Shown piece after piece: positions 17,696-26,957 of a DNA stretch of 64,000 bases (position 1 is its first letter; every line of letters starts with the position of its first letter). A program made the position numbers and the translations under genes. The stretch is from Muribaculum sp. An289 (lineage in GTDB: Bacteria > Bacteroidota > Bacteroidia > Bacteroidales > UBA932). The notes below the pieces were generated by a model. That model had not been told where the DNA came from. It did not search any database and worked only from the letters and a program-made list of their open reading frames with translations. The stretch covers positions 62,001-126,000 of the forward strand of contig NZ_NFIV01000005.1 of NCBI RefSeq assembly GCF_002159555.1, given 5' to 3'.

Positions 17696-19111
17696 TTATT
17701 CCAGAACTATGATTACCGGGAACTGCATTGCACTGCCGAAAGTACTGTAATTGTATGACCCGCCGTAAACCGTTCCGTCATCCGATACCGAATATACGGT
17801 TTCTATCATACCGTCAGTACCGAGTGTAGAATCGATGGTTGTTGCAAAAGTTCCTTCGAGTCCGTTGAATATGTCTGAGACCATGTATGTTTCGCCATTT
17901 TCCCAAACCATGCCTCCCATGCCCATCGTTCCGGTCATGTATGCTTTTCCGTTACCGTCTATTGCAACTCCGCCATACGAAGGGACTTCTGTCTTTTCAC
18001 CTGTTTCAATATCATAGATGAATCCTGTAATGTCCATCCCGTCCGGGGCGAAATATCCGGTTACCTTGCTGCCATCGGAACTTATTCCCCATGCGATACC
18101 TTCATAAATGTAACCTTCGTCTCCGATAGTCTCGGTTTCACCGTAGATGCGTGTAAGCTGTCCATCAATCCATATTGCAGGGGAGCGGCTTCCGTTTCCC
18201 CAATCCTGCCAGCCGGACATAATGCGGCCGTCTTCGGACATGGAATAAATATAGCTGCCATACATTACGGCATCTCCGTTTTCCGGCAGTGTGAACATAG
18301 ATTGATCGAGTTGATAATCGTTCCAGACGCATGGGACGCATCTGCTTGTGCCGTCCTCAAGTTCTGTTACTACCATGCCCCCTATGAGTCCGTTATTTGT
18401 TATGGCCGCTGCAAGTCCGGGATATGCCGCATTTTCAAGGCCGTGTGTAGGAAGTTCAGTCCAAGAACCTCCGTTTTTGAAATCCATGTATGCTGGGGTC
18501 TGGACAGAACCGTCGGATACAGACCCGACTATGATACCATTGTCATTTACATCGTACGCAATGCATCCTGCGTAGTCTCCTGACTCAAGGATTGTAAATT
18601 CACCGGTAGCCCGTTCCCATACGAAAGAAGTAGGGTTGCCGAACTGGTCATCGAAGCCTACCGCATAGTTTCCTGAAGGAGAAATGTTTCTGATATATGA
18701 ATTTGAGAGATTCGCTTCATTCATCGTAGCTATCGGATCCATAGGGTATACTGTATATGCAGTGGGTGCGAATGTCTCTTTCTGAGTCGTGACTGTGACT
18801 GTACCCCAATCGGAATCTGCATAGGGACCCGCGTCTCCGGCAACGGCTTTTACTTTGACTGTATATTCGGTTTCTGCTTCGAGGCCTTCAAGGACTGCTT
18901 CCGTCCCTGTAACATTTGTTTCCTCACCGTCATTTACAGTATATGCATACGATGCGGCATTTTCAACGGCTTCCCATACTATAGTGGCAGTATTGCTTGC
19001 GACTGTATCTATCATAGGTGCAGGGGTCGCCAATTTTACAATTACGTCTTTCTTGCAACCGGAAATAAGCGCTATTAGCAACATTATTCCTAAAATGTAA
19101 AAATTCTTCAT
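17696..19111 (-). CDS. Surface lipoprotein with fibronectin type III and HAF-repeat propeller
   Basis: The product has 471 residues, starting at ATG 19111 so that the signal peptide MKNFYILGIMLLIALISGC ends in a lipobox (Cys19). A longer start at 19141 would add ten residues before it. After the lipobox comes one fibronectin type III domain (about 27-110). The rest is repeated AYDVNDNGIIVGSV / AAITNNGLIGGMV / YSMSEDGRIMSG / AWGISSDGSKVTGYF units, typical of HAF-type beta-propellers. No catalytic motif. It is divergent from the TPR-AraC regulator at 19253 and may be one of its targets. Function unknown; a binding or adhesion role is inference. Confidence 0.75.
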   Translation of the reverse strand: MKNFYILGIMLLIALISGCKKDVIVKLATPAPMIDTVASNTATIVWEAVENAASYAYTVNDGEETNVTGTEAVLEGLEAETEYTVKVKAVAGDAGPYADSDWGTVTVTTQKETFAPTAYTVYPMDPIATMNEANLSNSYIRNISPSGNYAVGFDDQFGNPTSFVWERATGEFTILESGDYAGCIAYDVNDNGIIVGSVSDGSVQTPAYMDFKNGGSWTELPTHGLENAAYPGLAAAITNNGLIGGMVVTELEDGTSRCVPCVWNDYQLDQSMFTLPENGDAVMYGSYIYSMSEDGRIMSGWQDWGNGSRSPAIWIDGQLTRIYGETETIGDEGYIYEGIAWGISSDGSKVTGYFAPDGMDITGFIYDIETGEKTEVPSYGGVAIDGNGKAYMTGTMGMGGMVWENGETYMVSDIFNGLEGTFATTIDSTLGTDGMIETVYSVSDDGTVYGGSYNYSTFGSAMQFPVIIVLE

Positions 19112-19252
19112 GTCGTTTTCAATATTTAAAAAATTTTCCAATATTAGAATAAAAATTTTTCCCGGCTCCGGAATCTGCCGGTAAAAAGGATTGCATTACA
19201 TATATTTTACATTTTGTGACTGGATTTTGAAAATTTTGATTACTTTTGGAAT

Positions 19253-20956
19253 ATGAATAAAATATTGAAAATCATAGCTGTTATATTGTATATAGGAGTG
19301 CTGTCGCATTTTGCATTTGCCTGCGAAAGGCAGCACGTGGGGAAAACGGATTCTGACAGGGAAGATGTTACCTGGAAATATGTCGATTTGTTCAACTCAT
19401 ATTGCAGGAAAGGCCTTTTCGACAGTCTGTCGGTAAGGGCCGGCGACATCTTTGCGGCAAGAAGCCAGGATATGGACGAACGGCTTGTCCTCGTGTCGGG
19501 ACTTTATTCAGCCCAGGCTGCAATCTTTACGGACGATTATCCCAAGGCGGCAAGATACATCGATACCCTTTCGGGAATGGAAAAAAGTTTCGGACGGTAC
19601 CCCAATTTACAAGCCATGCTGAACGGGATAAAGGCCTCATACGACATAAAGGCCGGTTTCGATTATCCTTCGGCCCTGATTCATCTTACCGAGGCATTGA
19701 ACTATTACCGCCATGACGGCGATGCGGTAAACACCTGTACGGCGCTTTTCAACATAAGCATGATATATTTTTTCCGCAGGGACACGACCGGTCTGAAATA
19801 TGCGCGTGAGGCGATAGGCATAAGCGAGGACAATCCCGAAGATACCTATATGATGTGTACGGCGGATGTGGTGATGTCGATGATGCTCCTTGTCAAGGGG
19901 GATTATTCCAATGCCCGGAAATATGCCATGGAAGCCAGGAAAATCGCGGACAGGGACGGTTATTCGCTCGTATATTCCCGCATATTCATGGTTCTCGGCG
20001 AAGTCGCGATGAATGCCGGGAATCTTCCTGAAGCCGAACGCCTGATGAGGGAGGGTTTCGGGTATGCGCAGCATTCGGATCCGGATTTTTATTTCGAACT
20101 TTCGCTTACATGGGGTGAAATGCTTATAAGGTCGGGACGTTACGATGAGGCGGCGACGTTCCTTGCGAATACTTTGGAAATGATTGACGAACATGACAAC
20201 ATACGTTACCGTTACCAGGTTCTCGCCCTTCTTTCACGGCTTTATGAGGCCATGGAGGATGTTCCGGCTGCCTTCCATTATTATAAAATAGCCGCGGCTT
20301 CCCGCGATAGCATACTTAATGTTGATAAAGATGCTTCTTTCAACAGCCTTTTGGACCTTTACGAGCAGGCTTCCTTGCAGAACGCCATACGCCAGAGGAA
20401 ATTCGACATGTATATCATACTTTCAATATGTGTCCTTACTACGGTAGCCGGTGTGTTTTTCTTCTGGCTCTACCGCCGTCAGAGCAGGCAGAACAAGGAA
20501 CTGGTGCAACATTATCAGGATTACATGAAAAGGGGTGAAATGCTTAGGAAATATCTGGAACCTCAGAAGCAGAAAGGGAGCGAATCGGCTGACGAGGAAC
20601 TGTTCAACAAGCTGGAAAAACTGATGAGGGAGGATAAAATATACCTTTCGAATGAGATTTCCTTGGACAGGCTTGCTTCCATGCTCGGGACGAACAGGAC
20701 TTACATATCGAGGGTCATCAACCGTTATGCCGACAGGACGTTCTGGGGATATGTCAATATGTACAGGATTGCCGATGCGACACGGCTTCTTTCCAACCTG
20801 GACAATGATATCCAGATTAAAAACCTTTATGAGATACTCGGTTACAATTCCGCCGCTTCGTTTTTCCGTGTCTTCAGGGACGAGGTGGGCCTTTCCCCTT
20901 CGAAATACCGCGAAGAGGTACGCAGGCTGAAACCGAGACACGGGCAGTTGCAATAG
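19253..20956 (+). CDS. Membrane-tethered TPR regulator with AraC-type HTH
   Basis: The product has 567 residues. Signal/anchor at the N-terminus, then degenerate TPR units (about 35-370), one transmembrane segment MYIILSICVLTTVAGVFFFW (about 384-403), a coiled linker, and a C-terminal AraC-family DNA-binding domain (about 455-560: LDRLASMLGTNRTYISRVIN, YEILGYNSAASFFRVFRDEV). Topology puts the TPR sensor outside and the DNA-binding domain in the cytoplasm, so it can couple an envelope signal directly to transcription. The next genes encode a TonB receptor and a beta-helix lipoprotein, its likely targets. It is a paralogue of the gene at 56684-58369. A TACTTTTG box at 19241-19248 lies very close to the ATG. 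Confidence 0.85.
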   Translation: MNKILKIIAVILYIGVLSHFAFACERQHVGKTDSDREDVTWKYVDLFNSYCRKGLFDSLSVRAGDIFAARSQDMDERLVLVSGLYSAQAAIFTDDYPKAARYIDTLSGMEKSFGRYPNLQAMLNGIKASYDIKAGFDYPSALIHLTEALNYYRHDGDAVNTCTALFNISMIYFFRRDTTGLKYAREAIGISEDNPEDTYMMCTADVVMSMMLLVKGDYSNARKYAMEARKIADRDGYSLVYSRIFMVLGEVAMNAGNLPEAERLMREGFGYAQHSDPDFYFELSLTWGEMLIRSGRYDEAATFLANTLEMIDEHDNIRYRYQVLALLSRLYEAMEDVPAAFHYYKIAAASRDSILNVDKDASFNSLLDLYEQASLQNAIRQRKFDMYIILSICVLTTVAGVFFFWLYRRQSRQNKELVQHYQDYMKRGEMLRKYLEPQKQKGSESADEELFNKLEKLMREDKIYLSNEISLDRLASMLGTNRTYISRVINRYADRTFWGYVNMYRIADATRLLSNLDNDIQIKNLYEILGYNSAASFFRVFRDEVGLSPSKYREEVRRLKPRHGQLQ

Positions 20957-21018
20957 GGGCACGGACAGTTGTAATATTTATTTAATTTTCCTGTAAATCC
21001 GGTGTAATATCGCTACCA

Positions 21019-21026
21019 TATTTTTG
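21019..21026 (+). promoter_or_regulatory. Candidate -7 box for the TonB receptor gene
   Basis: TATTTTTG matches TAnnTTTG and lies 19 bases before ATG 21046. The 89-bp gap after the regulator therefore probably holds a separate, regulated promoter. No clear -33 element was identified. Confidence 0.35.
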
Positions 21027-21045
21027 CCGTCGCAAAACAGATTAT

Positions 21046-23718
21046 ATGCGACGGTTATTTTTAATTGTAATTTTCACATTGTTTGCCGGAAGCCTTACGC
21101 TTTACGCGGATACGGTCAAAGGCGTTGTAATTGACAAAGAAAGCAGAACTCCGATGCTCGGGGCTACGATTGTCGAAAAGGGTACGACCAATGCTGTCGT
21201 GGTTGATGCGGAAGGAAGATTCGAACTCGAAATAGGCAATGCCCCTTCGGTAAATATAGAAATCAGTTTTTTCGCCTATAAGACAATTATCATAGAAAAC
21301 GTGGCTGCCGGAAGCGAACTTCTGGTAGAGATGGAAGCCGAAAGCGAGATGCTCGAACAGAGCATTGTCATAGGGACTAAGACTCTGGATAACGAGCGCG
21401 CCCTGCTTCTGGAAAGGCACAATTCTTCTGTCTCCATAGAAAATATAGGTGCAAAGGAAATGGGAGTCAAGGGCATATCCAATGTCCAGGAGGGAGTGAA
21501 AAAACTCTCCGGAGTGTCGATTGCATCGTCGGGCCAGCTGATTGTCAGAGGCTTAGGCGATCGTTATAGTATAACAACGCTCAACGGCATGCCGATAGCT
21601 TCCCCGAATCCGGACAACAAACTCATCCCTTTGGACATTTTCCCGGCTTCCACGATACAGAACATCACTGTAAGCAAGGTGTTCCGGGCAGACACTTACG
21701 CGGATTATTCGGGAGCGCATGTGGATATCTCCACCAAGGAAGGCGGGGACAAGCGGCTTTTGCAGCTTTCGATAGGCTACGGCAGCAATACCATGACGAT
21801 AGGGAAGGCCTTTTATATGATGGACAGCCCTTCGCTCTTCGCCACCCCTAAACTTCCGGGGAACATTTATTCGATGAGCCGTCTTGAATTCGACGACTAT
21901 ATAAAGGGGAACAATCCTTTCAGGCACGGTTTCGATGTGGCCCGTAGGTCCATGCCCGGGGACATGAAAGGCAGTTTCATCTGGACGGACGGCTGGGATT
22001 TGCCGAAAGGGCGCATCTACCTGATGGCGGCGGCCAATATTTCCAACGGGTATCAGAACATGTACGGCAACCTCAACAGGACCCTCGAAGCTTCTGGAAC
22101 GACGGTGAATGAGTTCTATGACGACAGTTACGAGCAGCTTCTCAAAACGGCAGGACTGTTTTCGCTCGGATACAGGTTTGAAAATTTCGATAAGATAGAA
22201 TATACGTTCTTCTATGCAAGGAATGCCGGCATAACCTTTATGAACAGGCATGGCTACGACAGGGAGGACAACGACCTTGTAGGCCTCAACTCCACCGAGC
22301 ACATATATGAAATGCAGAACCACCAACTCAGCGGTTTCCACACGTTGTCCACGGACTGGATTCTGGAATGGAAAGGCTCGGCAAGCCTTACCGGAAGCAG
22401 CGAACCGGACAGAAGGCAGGTGATGTATGCAAGGGGCAGCGACGGGCAGTTGAGGTATTTTAAAAACAACAGCCAGGAAACCATGAGGTATTGGGGAAAC
22501 CTCGACGAGTCCGAGTACAACGGCGAGGTTTCGGCAAAATACACTTTGGGGGAAACCCTTAAACTGAAGGCCGGTGTGGCGGGAAAATACAAGACGAGGG
22601 ATTATTCGGCGGTGCGTTTCTACTACGATGTCAACAAGTTGAATTCTCCGGTGGACGATATTTTCACCCCTTCGGTTTTCATAAATCAGGAAAATATTTC
22701 TTCGGGACTTGTCGGAATAGACCGCAGCATGCCTCCGACAGATACATACGGGGCGTCGAGTACGATTTTCGCGGGCTATGTCGATGCTGATTACAATATT
22801 ACCGACGGACTTCTGCTGAATCTCGGTCTCAGGTATGAATACAGTTCACAGGCGGTGGATTATCATAACGACCAGGGAATCGCGGAACGTTCCGTACTTA
22901 CCGGCAACGATTTGTTCCCGGCCATGAATCTCCGGTACAATATGGGCAGGAACCACAATCTCCGTCTTTCGGCATCGAGGACTGTCACCCGCCCGTCATT
23001 CATCGAAATGTCCCCGTTCCTGTACCAGGAGGCATACGGAAGCGCACAGATACGCGGTAATGCCGACATACGCAACGGTTATAACTACAACCTGGATCTC
23101 CGTTATGAATGGATTTCAGGGACGGACCTGATATCGATGACACTGTATTACAAATACCTCGATTCCCCGATAGAGAGGATTCAGATGCTTTCGGGAGGTA
23201 CGTCCGTGCAGCATTCGTTCCAGAATGCGGACAATGGAATGGCGGCCGGTGTCGAATTCGAGATACGGAAGAAAATTGTAAAGGATTTTTACGTGAATGC
23301 CAATGTGGCCTATATGTACACTGACGTGATTCTTCCCGAAGGAGGCTCGTATACCGATGCGCGCAGGGCCTTGCAGGGTGCTTCCCCATGGCTTGCCAAT
23401 GCGGACCTGTCATATACTCCGCAGTTTAGGAACGGCGATGCCCTGGCACTTGCGCTCACATACAATTATCAGGGCGAAAGGATACATGCGGTAGGGGTGT
23501 CCGGGCTCGGCAATGTGATTCAGGACGGTCTGCATACCCTTGATTTTACCGCTACTTACAACATAGGGGAGCATTGCTCTTTGAATCTCCGGTTCGACAA
23601 CATCCTCGACAGTACCGTTTCATTCAGGCAGGAGGTCATTTCCCGCAATACCTGGATTTACGTGGAGAAGTACAGGCCGGGTGTAGGAATGCAGATAGGT
23701 TTCACATATAAGTTTTGA
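21046..23718 (+). CDS. TonB-dependent outer-membrane receptor
   Basis: The product has 890 residues. Signal peptide to about residue 21; a carboxypeptidase-regulatory-like domain (KGVVIDKESRTPMLGATIVE... , about 24-105); a plug domain (about 130-235, with VSIASSGQLIVRGLGDRYS and YADYSGAHVDISTKE); and a large beta-barrel ending in aromatic MQIGFTYKF. TonB receptors import large or scarce ligands (siderophores, vitamins, glycans) using ExbBD-TonB energy. It is followed by a beta-helix lipoprotein and not a SusD, so this is not a classical polysaccharide pair; ligand unknown. It is preceded by the TPR-AraC regulator. Confidence 0.9.
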   Translation: MRRLFLIVIFTLFAGSLTLYADTVKGVVIDKESRTPMLGATIVEKGTTNAVVVDAEGRFELEIGNAPSVNIEISFFAYKTIIIENVAAGSELLVEMEAESEMLEQSIVIGTKTLDNERALLLERHNSSVSIENIGAKEMGVKGISNVQEGVKKLSGVSIASSGQLIVRGLGDRYSITTLNGMPIASPNPDNKLIPLDIFPASTIQNITVSKVFRADTYADYSGAHVDISTKEGGDKRLLQLSIGYGSNTMTIGKAFYMMDSPSLFATPKLPGNIYSMSRLEFDDYIKGNNPFRHGFDVARRSMPGDMKGSFIWTDGWDLPKGRIYLMAAANISNGYQNMYGNLNRTLEASGTTVNEFYDDSYEQLLKTAGLFSLGYRFENFDKIEYTFFYARNAGITFMNRHGYDREDNDLVGLNSTEHIYEMQNHQLSGFHTLSTDWILEWKGSASLTGSSEPDRRQVMYARGSDGQLRYFKNNSQETMRYWGNLDESEYNGEVSAKYTLGETLKLKAGVAGKYKTRDYSAVRFYYDVNKLNSPVDDIFTPSVFINQENISSGLVGIDRSMPPTDTYGASSTIFAGYVDADYNITDGLLLNLGLRYEYSSQAVDYHNDQGIAERSVLTGNDLFPAMNLRYNMGRNHNLRLSASRTVTRPSFIEMSPFLYQEAYGSAQIRGNADIRNGYNYNLDLRYEWISGTDLISMTLYYKYLDSPIERIQMLSGGTSVQHSFQNADNGMAAGVEFEIRKKIVKDFYVNANVAYMYTDVILPEGGSYTDARRALQGASPWLANADLSYTPQFRNGDALALALTYNYQGERIHAVGVSGLGNVIQDGLHTLDFTATYNIGEHCSLNLRFDNILDSTVSFRQEVISRNTWIYVEKYRPGVGMQIGFTYKF

Positions 23719-23794
23719 CAGAAAAATTTTGACAGAAGGATTTTCAGAAGAATACAATAAAAAAGGATTTTATAAACCAAATTAATTTTTACAG

Positions 23795-25006
23795 ATGAAA
23801 AAGTTTATTTTGTTGGCAGCTTTACCGTTTTTGTTCGCTGCATGTGAAAAAGGTACGAATGGTCCTGAAGAGCCGACGGCTCCTGAAACGCTTACCGGGA
23901 CAATTACCGAAGACCTCACGCTTGAGGAAGGAAAGAGTTACAAACTTTCCGGCGGTTTCCATGTCCAGGCTCCGGCTGTCCTTACCATAGAGCCGGGCGT
24001 AACCATCACGGCCGTTTATGATGATATCACGGATTATATCCTGATTGAGCAAGGTGCGAAGATAATGGCTGAAGGTACTGCAAGCAAACCTATCGTGATG
24101 ACAGCGGAAGTCAAGGAAGACGGCGCGTGGGGCGGTCTTCACATTTGCGGACGTGCGACTTCCAATGTCGAGGGAGGCACAGGTCTTTCCGAGATAGGCA
24201 ATGCCCCTTATGGCGGCAATGATGACAACGACAATTCGGGAGTTCTCAAATATGTAAGGCTCGAATACACCGGCTGGGCCCTTGATGAGGAACACGAATC
24301 CAACGGCATTTCTTTCTACGGCGTAGGAAGGGGAACGGAAGTAAGCTATTGCCAGGCCTATATGGGAGCTGACGACGGCTTCGAGTGGTTCGGCGGTACC
24401 GTGAATGTAAGCCATCTCATTGCTACCGACTGCAGCGACGACTCTTTTGACTGGACCGAAGGCTGGTCGGGCAAAGGCCAGTTCCTCGTAGCTATCCAAC
24501 ACTCCGCTTCCGAACTCGGTTACGAGTGCGATTGTCTGATAGAGGCGGACAACAACGGTAATGATTTCGAGGCGACCCCGGTAGCTCATCCTATTCTTGC
24601 AAACGTTACCCTTATCGGCAATGAGAGCTCGGAAAGCATACATGGGGCACGTTTCCGTGCAGGTACACAGGTCGAGCTTTACAATGCCCTTATCTGCGGA
24701 AAGGAACTGGACCTCATCGTAGAGACTCCGCAGACAGCCAATTCTTTGGTAAACGGGACTTCCAAGCTGAATTACGTTTCGATAGCCGCAGCTGAAATTT
24801 CGTCCATAGACCAGGATGTATACCTTACCGAGAATTTCCTCGAGGGTGCGGGAAATGAAGTAGGAGCTTCCCTTACTTTCACTGACGGTTTCATAGGCAC
24901 TTCCGAAGGCGGTGACGGTCCGGTGGATTCTTTCTTCGAGAACGCCCCTTACAGAGGTGCGGTTTCTGCCGACAATGACTGGACTGAAGGATGGACTGTA
25001 AGATAG
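23795..25006 (+). CDS. Surface lipoprotein with right-handed beta-helix
   Basis: The product has 403 residues. Lipoprotein signal MKKFILLAALPFLFAAC (Cys17). The body shows short parallel-beta coils typical of pectate-lyase-like helices (APAVLTIEPGVTITAVYDD, EQGAKIMAEGTASKPIVMTA, YVRLEYTGW, ISFYGVGRGTEVSYCQAYMG, DDGFEWFGGTVNVSH). No lyase catalytic set is evident. It starts 76 bp after the TonB receptor stop and is closed by a terminator at 25046, so it is probably a receptor partner that captures the ligand at the surface. Acidic loops (GNDDNDNSG, CSDDSFDW) could bind metal or sugar; that is inference. Confidence 0.75.
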   Translation: MKKFILLAALPFLFAACEKGTNGPEEPTAPETLTGTITEDLTLEEGKSYKLSGGFHVQAPAVLTIEPGVTITAVYDDITDYILIEQGAKIMAEGTASKPIVMTAEVKEDGAWGGLHICGRATSNVEGGTGLSEIGNAPYGGNDDNDNSGVLKYVRLEYTGWALDEEHESNGISFYGVGRGTEVSYCQAYMGADDGFEWFGGTVNVSHLIATDCSDDSFDWTEGWSGKGQFLVAIQHSASELGYECDCLIEADNNGNDFEATPVAHPILANVTLIGNESSESIHGARFRAGTQVELYNALICGKELDLIVETPQTANSLVNGTSKLNYVSIAAAEISSIDQDVYLTENFLEGAGNEVGASLTFTDGFIGTSEGGDGPVDSFFENAPYRGAVSADNDWTEGWTVR

Positions 25007-25045
25007 TAGTGTGATTTTCATACGGTTTTATTTAATAAGCAGTGT

Positions 25046-25079
25046 GCGGTCTGCGGTATGCAGGCCGCTTCTTTTTTTT
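25046..25079 (+). terminator. Rho-independent terminator after the beta-helix lipoprotein gene
   Basis: GCGGTCTGC pairs with GCAGGCCGC (9 bp, one G-U) around a GGTAT loop, followed by TTCTTTTTTT. It closes the TonB receptor/lipoprotein unit. Confidence 0.88.
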
Positions 25080-25109
25080 ATGAAGCATGAAATTGTTCCT
25101 GATTTTTTT

Positions 25110-25117
25110 TAAATTTG
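25110..25117 (+). promoter_or_regulatory. Candidate -7 box for the 25140 regulator gene
   Basis: TAAATTTG matches TAnnTTTG, 22 bases before ATG 25140. No -33 at the expected spacing. Confidence 0.35.
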
Positions 25118-25139
25118 CTTCCTGTTAATCATACGGTTT

Positions 25140-26825
25140 ATGTATACTGGTCCGAAAAGGTTTTTTTGTGTCATAATGTTTTTCACAATCTGTGCGTTCA
25201 GGGCGGATTGCGTGTACAATGCCGATACTTTGTCAGCAGTTTCCATTATTGACGGAGGGGATATTGTCCTGTACGATCTGTACAGTCAGAACAAAGACAA
25301 TGACGAAGGGCCTGTTTATGCCCGGATGTTTTTGGAGAGGGCGGATACCGCTTCCACGGACATCCGCATAGCTGAGGTTTGGGATTATATGGGCCGTTGG
25401 TATGAATCGCAGACGAAAACAAACGATGCAATCGATGCTCTGGAAAAGGCAAGGAAGATATATCGGTTCAATTCGGATATCCATATGGCCGCCATAGAGG
25501 AACTGAAACTTGCAGGCCTTTATCTTAAAAACGATATGTATCATAAAACCCTTGATTACGTATTGAAAGCACAGGAGGTTCTAATCAAGGAAAAAGATAT
25601 TCCGCACATTCTGGACTGCTATAATATATTGGGTATCGTTTATTATGTATGCATGGAATATGATAAAGCGAAACAATATTTCGACATTTTCGCATCCGGT
25701 GCGAGGAATATCAGTGATACTTCACGCATGATTTCCGCCATGAACAATGCGGCGCGCCTTGCGAATACTGTACACGATACAGTGATGACCAATAAGTTGA
25801 TTCAAGAGGCCACGACCCTTTGTGCAGAACAGGGTGATTCGGTGAAATTGGGAAAATTGTACCTTAATTTTTTTGAGGCATACATAGACAACGGCGATGT
25901 TGACAAGGCAGAAAGATACCTTCATCTTGCGAAGCCGCTGATAAAAACCGATGGCGACAAGGGTGAATATTATATGAAACTCGGCTATATCACTTCGCTT
26001 GTCGGTAAAAGGCAGAAAGCCATAGCCTGTCTGAACAAAGCTTTGGACTATTTGAAGGCAGGAGAATTCAAAAACGAAAAACAGTATTGTTTCAATCTGC
26101 TTCACAGGCTGTATGCTGCCGAAAACGATTGGGAAGATGCCTATAAGGCCCTTAATGGGTACTATATGATTGATGATTCCAGAGAGAACAATGAAATCAT
26201 ACTGGAACTTTTCCGGTATCAGAGCGATTTGGAGGCCAGTAAAACGGAAGAAAAACTTAAGGAAAGCAGGAACAGGATGACAATCATATTCATTAGCGGC
26301 GTGGGCATACTTCTGATCGGCGGCATTTATCTGATAATGAATGTTAAAAAAAGAAAACTGAAGGTAGAGCATTTTAAAAGCGAACTTGCGAACCAGGAAA
26401 AAATGCTTGAAATGAAAAAACTCCAGCAATATTACATAGATAAGATGGCGGAAGACACTGTCGATAAACTGATACGGTTGAAGGCCGATATAAAAGATGT
26501 GTCTGTCAAGAACAAGGTAAATCAGATATGCCGCAATCTGGTGCAGTCGAAGGTGGATGATGACAAGTGGAAAGAAGTCAGTCAGTTCATACCGGAATAC
26601 AACAGCGAGTTTTACCATAATCTCATAAGGGAGTTTCCAGATCTTACCATAAACGAGCGCAGGTTATGCACCCTTCTCAATAAAAACATGACCACGAAAG
26701 AGATTTCGGAGATAACGAAGCAGAGCCTTCAAAGCATAAACACGGCCAGAGGCAGGCTTCGTGCAAAACTCGGTCTTACCGACAGCAAAATAACGTTGCA
26801 GGAATTTCTTTCAAGATATAATTGA
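25140..26825 (+). CDS. Membrane-tethered TPR regulator with LuxR-like HTH
   Basis: The product has 561 residues. An N-terminal hydrophobic signal precedes a TPR domain (about 50-350; for example DAIDALEKARKIYRFNSD, YDKAKQYFDIFASGARN). One transmembrane helix IIFISGVGILLIGGIYLIM (about 381-400), a long coiled coil (about 405-450), and a C-terminal HTH with FPDLTINERRLCTLL...MTTKEISEITKQSLQSINTARGRLRAKLGL follow. This is the Bacteroidetes one-component layout: extracytoplasmic sensing and cytoplasmic DNA binding. Three surface lipoprotein genes follow on the same strand, the likely regulon. It shares the design of the two TPR-AraC regulators here but has a different DNA-binding domain. Confidence 0.82.
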   Translation: MYTGPKRFFCVIMFFTICAFRADCVYNADTLSAVSIIDGGDIVLYDLYSQNKDNDEGPVYARMFLERADTASTDIRIAEVWDYMGRWYESQTKTNDAIDALEKARKIYRFNSDIHMAAIEELKLAGLYLKNDMYHKTLDYVLKAQEVLIKEKDIPHILDCYNILGIVYYVCMEYDKAKQYFDIFASGARNISDTSRMISAMNNAARLANTVHDTVMTNKLIQEATTLCAEQGDSVKLGKLYLNFFEAYIDNGDVDKAERYLHLAKPLIKTDGDKGEYYMKLGYITSLVGKRQKAIACLNKALDYLKAGEFKNEKQYCFNLLHRLYAAENDWEDAYKALNGYYMIDDSRENNEIILELFRYQSDLEASKTEEKLKESRNRMTIIFISGVGILLIGGIYLIMNVKKRKLKVEHFKSELANQEKMLEMKKLQQYYIDKMAEDTVDKLIRLKADIKDVSVKNKVNQICRNLVQSKVDDDKWKEVSQFIPEYNSEFYHNLIREFPDLTINERRLCTLLNKNMTTKEISEITKQSLQSINTARGRLRAKLGLTDSKITLQEFLSRYN

Positions 26826-26887
26826 TTTATGTATAATATTTTATGTGTGTATGTATAAATTATATATATAGTGCGGATATGAGCGGG

Positions 26888-26920
26888 TTGTATTAAAGAT
26901 AGCATTACCGCATAATTTTG
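26888..26920 (+). promoter_or_regulatory. Candidate promoter of the surface lipoprotein cluster
   Basis: TTG at 26888-26890 and TAATTTTG at 26913-26920 are separated by 22 bases, near the Bacteroidetes -33/-7 pattern. It is 37 bases before ATG 26958, in the gap between the TPR-LuxR regulator and the Ig-like lipoprotein. Confidence 0.45.
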
Positions 26921-26957
26921 TATTCCGGAGTTTTGATGATATTTTAAAAACAGTAAA

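Noticed and set aside
23822-25021. 399-codon minus-strand frame opposite the beta-helix lipoprotein gene
   Set aside because: A shadow of the sense gene: the plus-strand product has a lipoprotein signal and regular beta-helix repeats, while the antisense product has none.
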